In this document: piece after piece, positions 10,016-19,839 of the stretch | How positions within the stretch are numbered: position 1 is the first letter of the stretch | How the letters are laid out: the number at the start of each line of letters is the position of its first letter | DNA from: Carposina sasakii | Lineage: Eukaryota > Arthropoda > Insecta > Lepidoptera > Carposinidae | Direction of reading: 5' to 3' | Length of the DNA: 64,000 nucleotides | Assembly (NCBI GenBank): GCA_014607495.2 | Contig: CP053159.1 | Span: 11,663,501-11,727,500, forward strand | The notes under the pieces: generated by a model | Seen by the model: the letters and a program-made list of their open reading frames with translations, nothing else | What the model was told of the DNA's origin: nothing | The model's database searches: none | Translations under genes and position numbers: made by a program

Positions 10016-10414
10016 CCCGACGGCATGACCCTCGTGCCTTGGAATATGGGGCGCTCTCTGGTGTGGGACGCAACCTGCGTTGACACCTTAGCAGCGTCCC
10101 ATCTCCCAGGCACAACAATCAAAAGTGGCTCTGCGGCCAATGCAGCTGAAAACCTCAAACGACGCAAATACGCAAACCTCAGTGGTGACTACCTATTTGA
10201 GCCGTTTGGGGTTGAAACCATGGGGCCATGGGGTCCAGGAGCCCACAACCTTTTTAAGGATATTTCAAAAAGGTTGGTCGAGGCATCTCATGACCAGAGG
10301 GCTGGCTCATTTTTTGGTCAGCGAGTAAGCCTCGCTATCCAGCGGGGCAACGCTGCCAGCCTTTTAGGCACATTGCCAGCGGTGGAGGACTTGCAAGGAG
10401 TGTTCTATTTGTAA
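10016..10414 (+). CDS. C-terminal domain of a non-LTR retrotransposon protein (partial)
   Basis: An unbroken frame covers the C-terminal 132 codons of a retrotransposon ORF. It opens in frame at the truncation point (P-D-G, then the first Met at 10025) and ends at TAA 10412-10414. Recognisable blocks in order: TLVPW, RSLVWDATCVDTLAASHL, a run of Ala with KRRKY, FEPFGVETMGPWGP, and RVSLAIQRGNAASLLGTLP near the end. From memory this block set is conserved at the 3' ends of many retrotransposon proteins annotated as reverse transcriptase in invertebrates. The spacing of WD..C.DT and E.. with KRRK could reflect a nuclease-like fold, but that is inference. The RT itself is absent. Not a host gene. 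Confidence 0.65.
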   Translation, partial: PDGMTLVPWNMGRSLVWDATCVDTLAASHLPGTTIKSGSAANAAENLKRRKYANLSGDYLFEPFGVETMGPWGPGAHNLFKDISKRLVEASHDQRAGSFFGQRVSLAIQRGNAASLLGTLPAVEDLQGVFYL

Positions 10415-10506
10415 ATTTTATTTTATTTTGTAGCTCTAGTTTTTTTTTTTTTTTTTACGTAGGTTTAGTTATTATTGTAAATAATTATAGATAAATAAAT
10501 GATTAT
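10016..10506 (+). mobile_element. 5'-truncated non-LTR retrotransposon tail with TSD
   Basis: The 491-bp insert lies between perfect 9-bp direct repeats AGTAAGAAA (10007-10015 and 10507-10515). It starts in the middle of a coding frame and ends in a T-rich/AT-rich 3' untranslated region with 'ataaataaatgattat'. Truncation at the 5' end with a target duplication is the signature of target-primed reverse transcription. Confidence 0.8.
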
Positions 10507-10930
10507 AGTAAGAAATAAATTATCTTCCTTTTCATAAAAATGAATAACAATAGACGTATCTCAAAGCATCATAATTAAAAATCCCATAATAAATCTTTTG
10601 GAACATAGTCTCCGGAAAAAAAATATCGTCCTTGATAAAGGACGAGGGACAAGGGAAAATAAATATATATTAAGAAATGTTAAAGTCGCAATAATAAAGT
10701 TTTATATCTTACTCGTATTATTGCTTTCGATAAAATCGACCAGTCTCCCCTCTCCGCCCCTAATCTCCTTATGCAAATTAATTTGACTCCTTAACAAACA
10801 ACGTCTGAAATGGTTTTGAGTCCGAATTTTTTCTGGAAATAAAAATTTGATGGCCCCTGTGGACACAATCAATTTGCTTGTATTTGGTATCACAAGCTAA
10901 TTTTTCGGGTAGATTCACTGTAAAAATAAA
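10507..10930. other. AT-rich sequence between two insertions
   Basis: No gene or repeat family recognised. Frames at 10598-10786 and 10702-10893 overlap on opposite strands and show no domain. Confidence 0.5.
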
Positions 10931-11278
10931 TCTATACATATAATAAAAATGTAACGGATCGCTGTCGGTACATGGAAGATATATGAGAAAAAATATTATA
11001 GGAGACCTTTATCAACGCAATAGGAACCAAAACTATGATTTTTGGAATTTTTGTCTGTTTGTCTGTTTGTCGGTTTGTCTGTTTGTCTGTGCGTTTGTGC
11101 ACGCTAATCTCAGAAACGGCTGAACCGATTTCGATGCAGTTTTCAGGAATATATTGTGACAGGTCCCACTTAACATATAGGCTACTTTTTATTCCGGGAA
11201 AATGTTTTTATCCCGGATAATTTCGACATTTTGTTTTTTTTTGTAGTCCACGCGGACGGAGTTGCGGGCGTCCACTAG
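10931..11278 (+). mobile_element. Helitron-like non-autonomous element H1, copy 1
   Basis: Starts with TC at 10931 (tctatacatataataaaaat) and ends with CTAG at 11275-11278, preceded by a GC-rich potential hairpin (ggacg...cgtcc, 11254-11273). The interior has a GTTTGTCT microrepeat (11048-11093) and the phrase 'gaaccgatttcgatgcag'. Related copies lie at 28271/36909-37243 and, inverted, at 61877-62200. No TSD is seen, as expected of Helitrons. Confidence 0.75.
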
Positions 11279-11336
11279 TATTATAATAAATGAATATCTA
11301 ATTATTTATGAATTATAATAATAATTAGAATAAGCC

Positions 11337-13280
11337 ACACGGTGGGGTCTAAATTCTTTAGACCTAACCGTAGAAATAGACCCCAGAAACTGACTGGTCA
11401 TACCCTCAACCTCATGGCGGAAAGGCGCGCAATGTCTCTGCAGTCCTCTGATGACGCTGAAGCATATCGGCAGCTCAATAGACGTATCTCCAAGTCTCTG
11501 CGACACGACATCCGCAGCTTTAATACTCGCTGCATTAAGGAGACAATAAAGCGAAACCAAGGCTCCAAAGTGTTCGCGAGAGAATTATCTATTGGGCAGA
11601 GCCAGTTGACGAAGCTGAAGACAGAGGACGGCAGTGTAGCGTCTACCATACCAGAGGTGCTAAGGGAGATTGAGAGGTTCTATGGACAGCTATATACCTC
11701 GGTCGCTAAACCTGTTAGATTAGGCAAAGACCCAAGAGCCAAGCTCACCCGACACTATACTGAAGATATCCCGGATATCAGCCTGTACGAGATTAGGACT
11801 GCCCTTAAACAACTCAAAAACAACAAAGCGCCGGGCGACGATGGAATTACAACAGAGCTTCTAAGAGCGGGTGGAACTCCGGTACTGAAGGTCCTCCAAA
11901 GGCTCTTCAATTCCGTCCTGCTCGAAGGGGTAACGCCGGAAGCATGGAACAGAAGTGTGGTGGTGCTGTTCTTTAAAAAAGGCGATAAAGCCTTGCTGAA
12001 GAACTATAGACCCATCTCGCTTCTGAGCCATGTCTACAAGTTGTTTTCAAGGGTAATCACGAATCGTCTTGCTCGCAGGTTTGATGACTTCCAGCCTCCC
12101 GAACAAGCCGGTTTCCGAAAAGGGTTTAGTACCATAGATCATATCCACACGCTACGGCAGATTATACAAAAAACGGAAGAGTATAATCGGCCACTATGCC
12201 TAGCGTTCGTGGACTATGAGAAGGCCTTTGATTCGATCGAGACATGGGCAGTGTTGCGGTCTCTCCAGCGGTGCCATATTGACCATCGATATATCGAAGT
12301 GCTGAAGTGTTTATACAGCAATGCCACCATGTCGGTACGAGTACAGGAGCGGAGCACTGAGCCGATTTCTTTGCAGAGGGGAGTGAGACAAGGAGATGTT
12401 ATTTCTCCGAAGCTCTTCACCAATGCAGTGGAAGACGCCTTTAAGCTTCTCGAATGGAAAGGACTCGGCATCAATATCAATGGCGAATACATCACTCACC
12501 TTCGGTTCGCAGACGACATCGTGGTCATGGCAGAATCGCTGAAGGATCTAAGCACAATGCTCGATGGCCTCAATCGAGTCTCCCAACAGGTGGGCCTGAA
12601 GATGAACATGGACAAGACGAAGATCATGTCGAACGTCCATGTGCCGCCCACTCCTGTACTGGTTGGGAGCTCGATGCTTGAAGTTGTTGACGAGTATGTT
12701 TACCTGGGACAGACGGTCAAACTAGGTAAGTCCAACTTTGAGAAGGAGGTAACTCGGCGAATCCAACTCGGCTGGGCAGCGTTCGGGAAACTACGGAGCT
12801 TATTTGTGTCCAAGATACCCCAGTCCTTAAAGACGAAGGTGTTCAACCAGTGCGTGCTGCCGGTGATGACCTACGGTGCCGAGACGTGGTCTCTAACTAT
12901 GTGCCTCATAAAAAAGCTCAGGATCGCACAGCGAGCGATGGAGAGAGCTATGCTTGGGATCTCTCTGCGTGATCGAATCAGAAATGAGGAGATCCGCAGA
13001 CGTACGAAGATCACCGACATAGCTGAACGGTCCAGCAAGCTGAAGTGGCAATGGGCAGGGCACATAGCTCGAAGAACTGATGGCCGATGGAGTCGGAAAG
13101 TTCTAGAGTGGATACCACGTATCGGCAAGCGCAGCGTGGGAAGGCCACCCGCGAGGTGGACGGATGACCTGGCCAAGGTTGCGGGCGTCGGTTGGATACA
13201 GGCTGCTTCCGACCGGTCGGAATGGAGGTTGTTGGGGGAGGCCTATGTCCAACAGTGGACTTCTCAGGGCTGTAAATGAT
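11337..13280 (+). mobile_element. RTE-type LINE, 5' truncated, 9-bp TSD
   Basis: Flanked by GAATAAGCC at 11328-11336 and 13281-13289. The element starts inside the linker upstream of RT, so the AP endonuclease is missing, and ends within a few bases after the ORF stop, which is characteristic of RTE elements with almost no 3' UTR. A second, shorter copy at 54576-54825 differs at about four positions over some 235 bp. Confidence 0.9.
11342..13279 (+). CDS. RTE reverse transcriptase (lacks endonuclease)
   Basis: A 645-codon frame with no stop or frameshift. The frame starts with GTG only because the element is truncated; no proper ATG belongs to it. Residues 1-150 are the linker between endonuclease and RT. 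The RT domain covers about residues 150-450: LKNNKAPGDDGITTELL, FFKKGDKALLKNYRPISLLSHVYKLF, EQAGFRKGFSTIDHI, AFVDYEKAFDSIE (first catalytic Asp), RGVRQGDVISPKLF, and LRFADDIVVMAES (FADD catalytic pair, about 12505-12530). The C-terminal region has the thumb and RTE tail: MTYGAETWSLT, LKWQWAGHIARR, RPPARWTDDLAKV and the terminal EAYVQQWTSQGCK. The enzyme copies element RNA at a nicked target. Lacking its endonuclease and promoter, this copy cannot mobilise itself, but its clean frame indicates recent insertion. Confidence 0.93.
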   Translation: MGSKFFRPNRRNRPQKLTGHTLNLMAERRAMSLQSSDDAEAYRQLNRRISKSLRHDIRSFNTRCIKETIKRNQGSKVFARELSIGQSQLTKLKTEDGSVASTIPEVLREIERFYGQLYTSVAKPVRLGKDPRAKLTRHYTEDIPDISLYEIRTALKQLKNNKAPGDDGITTELLRAGGTPVLKVLQRLFNSVLLEGVTPEAWNRSVVVLFFKKGDKALLKNYRPISLLSHVYKLFSRVITNRLARRFDDFQPPEQAGFRKGFSTIDHIHTLRQIIQKTEEYNRPLCLAFVDYEKAFDSIETWAVLRSLQRCHIDHRYIEVLKCLYSNATMSVRVQERSTEPISLQRGVRQGDVISPKLFTNAVEDAFKLLEWKGLGININGEYITHLRFADDIVVMAESLKDLSTMLDGLNRVSQQVGLKMNMDKTKIMSNVHVPPTPVLVGSSMLEVVDEYVYLGQTVKLGKSNFEKEVTRRIQLGWAAFGKLRSLFVSKIPQSLKTKVFNQCVLPVMTYGAETWSLTMCLIKKLRIAQRAMERAMLGISLRDRIRNEEIRRRTKITDIAERSSKLKWQWAGHIARRTDGRWSRKVLEWIPRIGKRSVGRPPARWTDDLAKVAGVGWIQAASDRSEWRLLGEAYVQQWTSQGCK

Positions 13281-13394
13281 GAATAAGCCGAATTAAAATG
13301 ATGCAAACATTATTTTTATGACAAGACTTTCAAAATTTGAATGTTATCTAAGTTACTTATTACATCAGCTATCTGCCAGTAAAAAGTTTTTTTT

Positions 13395-13485
13395 TTACTA
13401 GAACACATCAGCTGCATGTCTCTGCATGTCGTAAGAGTCTACCAAGGAACTCGGGTATTCTCTCAGGCGATAAGCTAGCAATATG
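13395..13485 (-). repeat. Dispersed repeat family R2, fragment
   Basis: Inverse of phrases in 9030-9150 and 50440-50560 ('tgtcgtaagagtctaccaagg', 'ctctcaggcgataagctag'). Just downstream 'atcatttagatctatacccg' occurs twice (near 13507 and 13537). Confidence 0.5.
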
Positions 13486-13759
13486 TATTATATAATATAT
13501 ATAATATCATTTAGATCTATACCCGTATGTCACTGATCATTTAGATCTATACCCGCTATGCTGAACGTGGCTGTGGGATAACCTTTGTGATTTTGCAGTT
13601 CTGGCTAACCCATGTCGAGACAGCTGTATGTATGGACTTATATTTGTTTATTTATTATTATTGAACATCTTCATTTCTATAATATCCACGATCAGTTTGG
13701 TTTTTTTTTAGTCGGATTTGGTGTATTTTACACTCTCTTACCCTACTTTTTTGTGTATA

Positions 13760-14019
13760 CAGGTTGTAACAAAAAGGGTATGTTAAGCGAGAAGCTACGT
13801 AAATAGCCTAATGTAATGAACCTATCCACAAAATTTGAGACTCGAAATCACATGTTTATTTTTCCGGATAGTATGGAGAATTTTTAAATATCTCAGGAAT
13901 TTTCATACAATCTTGAAAAATAAACATGTGATTTCGAGTCTCAAATTTTGTGGATAGGTTCTCGACAGTGGGCTATTTACGTAGCTTTTCGCTTAACATA
14001 CCTTTTTTGTTACACTCTG
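13760..14019. mobile_element. MITE family M2, TA-flanked foldback, copy 1
   Basis: The 260-bp element is bounded by TA (13758-13759 and 14020-14021), with ends caggttgtaacaaaaaggg and, inverted, cagagtgtaacaaaaaagg. The arms extend far inward: 'tttgagactcgaaatcacatg' near 13830 is repeated inverted near 13925, so almost the whole element can fold into one hairpin. A TA duplication and CAGGGTG-type end fit Tc1/mariner-derived MITEs. Confidence 0.85.
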
Positions 14020-14284
14020 TATAGTTATCATCTAAACAAATTATATTTTTTATGTTTCTTAAATAAATGAAACGAATTACAAATAGCGTGATTCCGTAAA
14101 ATAAAAGAGTTCTTGATTTGAATTTTCATTTTCTATATAGTTATCCAGATTTTTTTCTTTTCTAACTATAGCCACAGTTTTTATTGAAATTAAATTATAT
14201 AATATATACATCTTATGATTTCTTATTTAATTTGGCAAATTTAATAAATAAATTTTTCTATGCTGCTCTGGGAGTGAAAAAAAA

Positions 14285-14405
14285 AAGTTTAATACTACAG
14301 GTGCTTCTCTTCCCGGGCATACTGTACAAGTCAGTAGCGGGACAAGAGGGTCTTGGTGTTTTGTAGGCGATGGGCTGACCACCTGTCACTACGAACCGAA
14401 TTGTC
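14285..14405 (-). repeat. Dispersed repeat family R1, fragment
   Basis: Inverse of the family at 23190-23460: 'cccgggcatactgtacaag', 'gacaagagggtcttggtg', 'ggcgatgggctgaccacctg'. Confidence 0.7.
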
Positions 14406-14935
14406 ACTTAACTCGTGCCTCGGAAAGTACGTAAAACAGTATAATATATTCTCATAATAACAAGCAAGAAAACAAAAATTATCTATTGACGATGTCTATA
14501 AACTGTAAAGTCGGATTTACCAACTTTCTTACCAACAAAGCCCAAATCGCGCAAAAGTTTGACGTATTTACCAAAGCTTAACCTCAGCTAAACAACAACC
14601 AAAAACGTTATGTTATGTATATTTCGTAGGTATCGCGCTAAATTAAAAATGTTCAGCCAAACCAAATGCGCGATTGCCTGTTCGTGTATAAGGATTACTA
14701 AGAGCAGTTTTTATTTTATTATGGTCAATGGAATTATCGCAGTATATGCTAGTCCGCTCTTAACAGCGGCTACAGGCACTCCTTTTTCAATCCGGGGTGC
14801 AAATAGTTCCTTGCTTACTCTAATAGTTCTTGCTAACTTCGGCGTATTCCTGCAGGATCAATAACTGGACTGAAAGCTTTATAACTCACTGATTGGACGT
14901 AACCAGAGCAGATTACCGAGTCTGCTTAAACGAGG
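14406..14935. other. Intergenic sequence, nothing recognised
   Basis: The frame 14610-14864 has no recognisable domain. Confidence 0.45.
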
Positions 14936-15065
14936 ATATGTTGTGTCTATTCCCAAAAATCGCGTTTTAAATTCCCATGTTTATTTTTAAAGACAGTTTG
15001 GAGATTTCCCAAACCATTCAGGAATGTTTATACAAATATTTAAAAATAAGCATATGATTTGCGCG
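14936..15065. repeat. Degenerate fragment resembling MITE family M2
   Basis: 'ccatgtttatttttaaagac..tttggagat' and 'tttaaaaataagcatatgatt' resemble the centre of the 13760 element. Ends are not preserved. Confidence 0.35.
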
Positions 15066-15150
15066 TTGATTATTATCGGCGCCAAAGACGTGGCGTCGAC
15101 GCCGCGCAGACGCTGGACCGACGACATTGCTGGACGACTCTTGGGTCTTT
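15066..15150 (+). pseudogene. Short fragment of an RTE-like C-terminus
   Basis: One frame reads ...DVASTPRRRWTDDIAGRLLG, matching the RPPxRWTDDL block at the C-terminus of RTE reverse transcriptases (compare RPPARWTDDLAKV in the 11.3-kb element) but clearly from a different family. Only about 80 bp. Confidence 0.45.
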
Positions 15151-16740
15151 ATAACAAAAAGAGCTATCATTTAGGTAAATAAAAAAACACTAGGTACTAG
15201 AAGTGGGCCTAGAATAAACGGCTGCTATCTTTTATATTGTAAAGTTAATTTAAGAATAATAAATGTTTTGTATTTTTAAATATTAATCCTTGTTATTAAT
15301 TGCTGTAAAAACTGATACATCTTATTAAAAACCATAATCAATCATAATCATAAAATGCTTAAATTAAGAATACTAAGAAATTTTAATAATTAGTATGTAG
15401 TATTTTATAATATTTAATTTCACTTCTAATCTTAGAATATTTCAAACTAGACGAACTGCAAAAACAATTTACAAAACAAAAATATATTCTCGAACTAAGG
15501 TACATTATAAATTTAATTAAAATTTTAAATTATTGAAACGACTTTAGCAAACTTTTGATGTAGGTACTAATAGAAAAACTTGGAACATTACGAAAATTTG
15601 AGGAATTGGCTTAAAAAACTTAAAACGAATAACAGAACGTCAGGTTAAGTTATCAGTGGACCAAGTGAGGCGAAATAAAAACGGAACAAACTTTTAAGGT
15701 GGTTCCTGGTCCCAAAGGTACCTTCTAGTGACGTCACAGCCCCATCAATCACTCTCGTGAGTTCCACTTGATTAATGATCATCTTGAAGAGTTCAAGGAT
15801 TATTTCAACCCTAATTCACATTCAGTATGGACAAAGTTTTTCATTTTCACAAAACTAGGCATAATCTGTGGGAGGTTGTGGGAGTTTTCAGATGTTATAA
15901 ATCTTTCTGTCAGGTAATGTTTTCTTTCTCCCGTTTACTTCACCATAAAAAGCGATACTTAAGGTTTACCCGGTATACGGCATACTAATAAGTATTAATA
16001 TCTCGCTTAGATAACAGACGCAAATGGATTAGTTTGATTATTTCTCGCAGAGCGCGTTGTTCATATTCCGACATTTTAAAAATGGCGCTTGTCTAACAAA
16101 GTTTTATTCGCAGACGATCAGAAATGAAATTGAACTCTTTCTGAAGCGACAGTATGTTCAGTCAATGACTCCTTCGCTGCAACGCTCCGTAACTTCGTTT
16201 TTATTTTGTCTTATTGCATTCGCAATACGTGTTTCTCAAAAAGTTTTAGTGTAAACGAAAAACAAAAAGTCAGCACTGTTATATTAAATCCTGATAAATA
16301 GGTACTAATTATTTCATTCTTTTAAAATAAGATAATCAATATTATTATTTGTGCTTAATAGGTATTTTGTGTAAAATGTGTTAATATTTTAACGCCTCAA
16401 AGAACAATTTATTTATAGTTAATTACTACTACTCCCTGTATTTATATTTTAGCAGCTAAAATGAAATATGTCAGGTAATCAAATATTCAATTTAAATTCA
16501 AATAGTTAACCATGCAATCAATATCAAATTAAAAGCAATAACCATGCTGAATAAATAGTAATTATGATGTATTTTCGAGTTCAAGCTTACAGTTGTGAAC
16601 CCTAATTAAAACATTACATGAAAGTAAATGTACTTATATAATAATGAATGAACACAAATGACTAGAAATTATATTTTGTTACTATTCCATTAACCAGTAG
16701 TTGAAAATGGATAAATCGCAAGCATATTGTCGAATCTGTC
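15151..16740. other. AT-rich intergenic sequence
   Basis: No long frame, RNA or known repeat family. The frame at 16057-16254 shows no domain. Confidence 0.45.
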
Positions 16741-16749
16741 ATATTTCAT

Positions 16750-16945
16750 ATTATAAAATTATTAATAAAGAAATGGAAAAAATTCCTCACCCGGGTGGGA
16801 ATCGAACCCACGACCTCTGCATTCCGTGCCAGCGCTCTTACCACTGAGCCACCGGGTCAATTACTCGGATGACAAATTTTACCATCTCTTTTTTTTGAAA
16901 TTACATTATTGGAAACGTTATTTTTCATCCCGATAGCTATACATA
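16750..16945 (-). repeat. tRNA-derived SINE (family S4), copy 1
   Basis: On the minus strand, a tRNA-like head reads gacccggtggctcagtgg (A-box region) to tcgtgggttcgattcccacc (B box and T arm). The T stem GTGGG/CCCAC is intact and most of the acceptor pairs, but the anticodon stem does not close, so it is a SINE and not a tRNA gene. The body continues on the + strand with 'ttactcggatgacaaatttt' and 'tcatcccgatagctataca'. Confidence 0.8.
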
Positions 16946-17065
16946 AGCCAAATCTCGGCAAACAAAGCTGAATCCCTCAGCACAATGTTTTAATGATGAA
17001 ACGATCAACCATATCCTAACGGATTATGTTATGGAGAAGTGTTTTTATCTTAGTCAAGATATTAT

Positions 17066-17232
17066 ATATTATAAAATTATTAATAAAGAAATGGAAAAAA
17101 TTCCTCACCCGGGTGGGAATCGAACCCACGACCTCTGCATTCCGTGCCAGCGCTCTTACCACTGAGCCACCGGGTCAATTACTCGGATGACGAATTTTAC
17201 CATCTCTTTTTTTTTGAAATTACATTATTTAT
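17066..17232 (-). repeat. tRNA-derived SINE (family S4), copy 2
   Basis: Nearly identical to copy 1 from 'tattataaaattattaataa' through 'ttaccatctctttttttt', then diverges. Two same-orientation copies only about 130 bp apart suggest repeated insertion or local duplication. Other copies lie at 62310-62510 and, as a fragment, at 56845-56915. Confidence 0.8.
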
Positions 17233-17860
17233 TTATATTTATTTCATATTGCCCAGAGCAAGTAATTTGGGACAATAATTGCGTCTAGTAGTTTCCGACA
17301 CAAAAATGGTAAGCTCGCTCCACTCGCTCGGCTCATGCGGTTGTAATATAACTTTACCAATTTAATAAGGCTGGCGAACTGCTAGAAAATAAAATAATAA
17401 AATGTTTGAATAAATTAATAATGTCGAGGTGTCACTTTGTTTTCTCTGCGGCATGGTAAATTTTCAATCATAGAGAGGCTTTTGAACTTGATGACCGGCT
17501 ATGCATACCAGAGGTAGACACTCAATTGCTACAATGGGTTACTCAAAAGCTTAACTGGAACTGTCGTAACTAATTGCGCTGGTAAATGGGTTTCTCTGCT
17601 GAAAGGCGCGCCTAACAGGATTTCTGTTTGGGCGAAGGTAATCCAAAATGAAATTAATTTGTATTTTGTCTGTACCTGTTCTGTGCATTTGGTATGACTT
17701 TGGTAAAACTTAAATATCAGATTGTTTTGCAAATTTGATATTATCTAAATATATATTTTTTATTACACTTTCTTGCTTTCTTTTATTCTTTATTACACTG
17801 CAATGCTAAAATTGCAGGAGTGTTTGTTTTTACACGTAATAATATAATATATTACATACA
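17233..17860. other. Intergenic sequence
   Basis: No gene recognised. 17300-17335 contains 'gctcgctccactcgctcggctc', a GC-rich phrase that recurs at 38045 and 40290. Confidence 0.45.
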
Positions 17861-18057
17861 AACATATAATCACGCCTTTTTCCCTTACAGGTTAGGCAGA
17901 GCATCAAGGGCCGATAGAACCACATAGTGCCACTTCTGAGGGTATAGTTTAGATGTACCTACAAGTTCGATTAGTAGTGACAGGTGGTCAGCCCATCGCC
18001 TATAAAACACCAAGACCCTCTTGTCCCTCTACTGACTTGTACAGTACGCCCGGGAAG
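17861..18057 (+). repeat. Dispersed repeat family R1, 5' part interrupted by a SINE
   Basis: Matches 23200-23400 ('cagagcatcaagggccgata', 'agaaccacatagtgccactt', 'gacaggtggtcagcccatcg', 'actgacttgtacagtacgcc'). The family's final part ('agaagcagc.ctagtattata') resumes at 18309 after a SINE S3 copy, so the SINE inserted into this repeat. Confidence 0.7.
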
Positions 18058-18308
18058 AATAAATATTAAATAAATATTCACACACTACATAACACATTAA
18101 CCTAGTCCCACATTAAGATCCCTAAGGTCTTGTGTCGTGGGTACTAAGCAACGGTATATAAATACATAGATAAGTATAGAAACATCCATGACTCGGAAAC
18201 AAACATCGATTTTCATCATATCAATGTTTGCACCTACCGGGATTCGAACCCGGGACCTATGGCGTCGCAGGCAGGGTCACTACCTACTAGACCAATCGGC
18301 CGTCAAAA
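18058..18308 (-). repeat. tRNA-derived SINE (family S3), best copy
   Basis: On the minus strand a tRNA-like head is visible: ggccgattggtctagtaggt (A box) and ccgggttcgaatcccggt (B box with T arm CCGGG/CCCGG). The body runs toward 18061 with 'cattaacctagtcccacatt'. It sits inside repeat R1. Degenerate relatives are at 1527 and 20925. Confidence 0.75.
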
Positions 18309-18354
18309 GAGAAGCAGCCCTAGTATTATACTTTTTTTTTCACTCCAAGAGCAG

Positions 18355-18625
18355 CATCATCATCATCAGCCTATTGCAGTCCACTGCTGGACGTAGGCCT
18401 CCCCCAGGGCACGCCACAAGACTGCCATGGGGGGTATTTGCCCATAGTCACCACGCTGGGCAGGCGGGTTGGTGGCCGCAGTTTGTATTTTGGACTATAT
18501 TGTCAACACAGGAGGCGCTGCCGCCCACCTCCCGGAAACCCTTAATCGCCTCGTACGATACCCACGGGCAGACATGGGGTGGTACGAATTCTACTCTACC
18601 AGCACCATGCGGCCAAGAAGATACA
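18355..18625 (-). repeat. RTE-tailed SINE-like repeat (family S2), near-complete copy 4
   Basis: The fullest copy together with 26796-27062. On the minus strand it starts near 18625 ('gccgcatggtgctggtagag'), passes 'cgattaagggtttccgggag' and 'cccgcctgcccagcgtggtg', and ends with the RTE-like tail and (tgatga)n. Confidence 0.85.
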
Positions 18626-18800
18626 TATTAACAAATATGCCGACCTAATATTGATAAAAACATCATTTATTCCAAGTTATTGAATTATTTAGGCTGTGAC
18701 TGCACTAACCTAAGATTGAGGAAGATGAATGACTGCGAATCGGCCCCTGAAGGCCGGCTTATATTTGAGAGAATATAACAACTGCGCTTGGTACATAATA

Positions 18801-19552
18801 CAGGATAATTTTTGGTCGTCAACGTTCCCGAAAACTACGGAATCTCCTCATCATCACGATCATTTTTCTCCATGGAAGCACACCTGGGAAGTGTCTGGTT
18901 TCCAAAATATTAGGGTCCAAAGTTGAGTAAATAGACAGCGTTTTTCTTCATAAATGCACATTGACGCGTGTAGCAAGATTTTTTTAACGGGAAATAATTA
19001 ATATCAGTCTATGAAAAAACACTGGACACTATAAATTTCGCCCGAACAAGTAATAATACAGGGTGTTTTTTTGTGGCCACCTTTAACGAAGGGTAACGTA
19101 TTCTATACATGAAATAAAGTAAGTTTATGCCAAAAAAAATGCTGGGAAAAAAATAAAAAAAAAAATAAAAAAATAAAATTCCTTGATCGTGCGAAATTTA
19201 TAGTGTCTAGTGTTTATGTTATTTTTTTTATAGACAGATATTAATTATTTTTCGTGAAAAAATCCTGCTACGCGCGTCTATGTGCATTTATGCAGAAAAA
19301 CGCAGTCTATTTACTCAACTTTGGACCCTAATATTTTGGAAACCAGACACTTCCCAGGTATGTTTCCATGGAGAAAAATGATCGTGATGATGAGGAGATT
19401 CCGTAGTTTTCGGGAACGTTGACGACCAAAAATCATCCTGTATATATATATTTTTTTAATTTACATAGTTTCCCAGCATTTTTTTGGCATAAACTTTATT
19501 TGACGTGTGGAGTACGTACCTTCGTTAAAGGTGGCAACGAAAAAACAAACTG
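18801..19552 (-). mobile_element. MITE family M1 copy A, interrupted by another M1
   Basis: Outer element bounded by TA at 18799-18800 and 19553-19554. Its left end is 'caggataatttttggtcgtc' and its right end, inverted, 'cagtttgttttttcgttgcc'. Its body is split after 19056 by a second element of the same family (19059-19440) in the opposite orientation. Confidence 0.85.
19059..19440 (+). mobile_element. MITE family M1 copy B, nested in copy A
   Basis: 382 bp from 'cagggtgtttttttgtggcc' to 'gacgaccaaaaatcatcctg', flanked by TA on both sides. No coding capacity. CAGGGTG ends and the TA duplication fit Tc1/mariner. Other copies: 22755-23093, 39325-39703, 48730-49092. Confidence 0.88.
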
Positions 19553-19736
19553 TATAATTTTACGAGCGAAAAAGAAGTTTGCAATGTTATTGTAATATTT
19601 CTTCCTAATAGTGGTTAATCTTTTTCTTTACTGTACACATACTACTATTATATAGTAAATAAAATACAGAGAAAATAACAAAAGAAATGCACACAAAGGC
19701 GTGCTAATCTCTGCAAGAGATTTCTTCTAGCAGATA

Positions 19737-19772
19737 ATTTTGTTACCTGATACTATTATCAGGTAACAAAAT
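19737..19772. repeat. 16-bp perfect inverted repeat, 4-nt loop
   Basis: attttgttacctgata (19737-19752) and tatcaggtaacaaaat (19757-19772) are exact complements. Confidence 0.7.
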
Positions 19773-19839
19773 GATATCTTCACCAAAATCTGGGTATACT
19801 TAGATACATACATGCATATTTTTTCGTTTCTATCATTTA

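Noticed and set aside
16790..16860. tRNA gene on the minus strand
   Set aside because: The T arm is intact but the anticodon stem does not pair and the first acceptor pair is mismatched. Several copies share extended flanks, so it is a SINE.
18230..18305. tRNA gene on the minus strand
   Set aside because: A and B boxes are present, but the copy continues into a SINE body and recurs in degenerate form.
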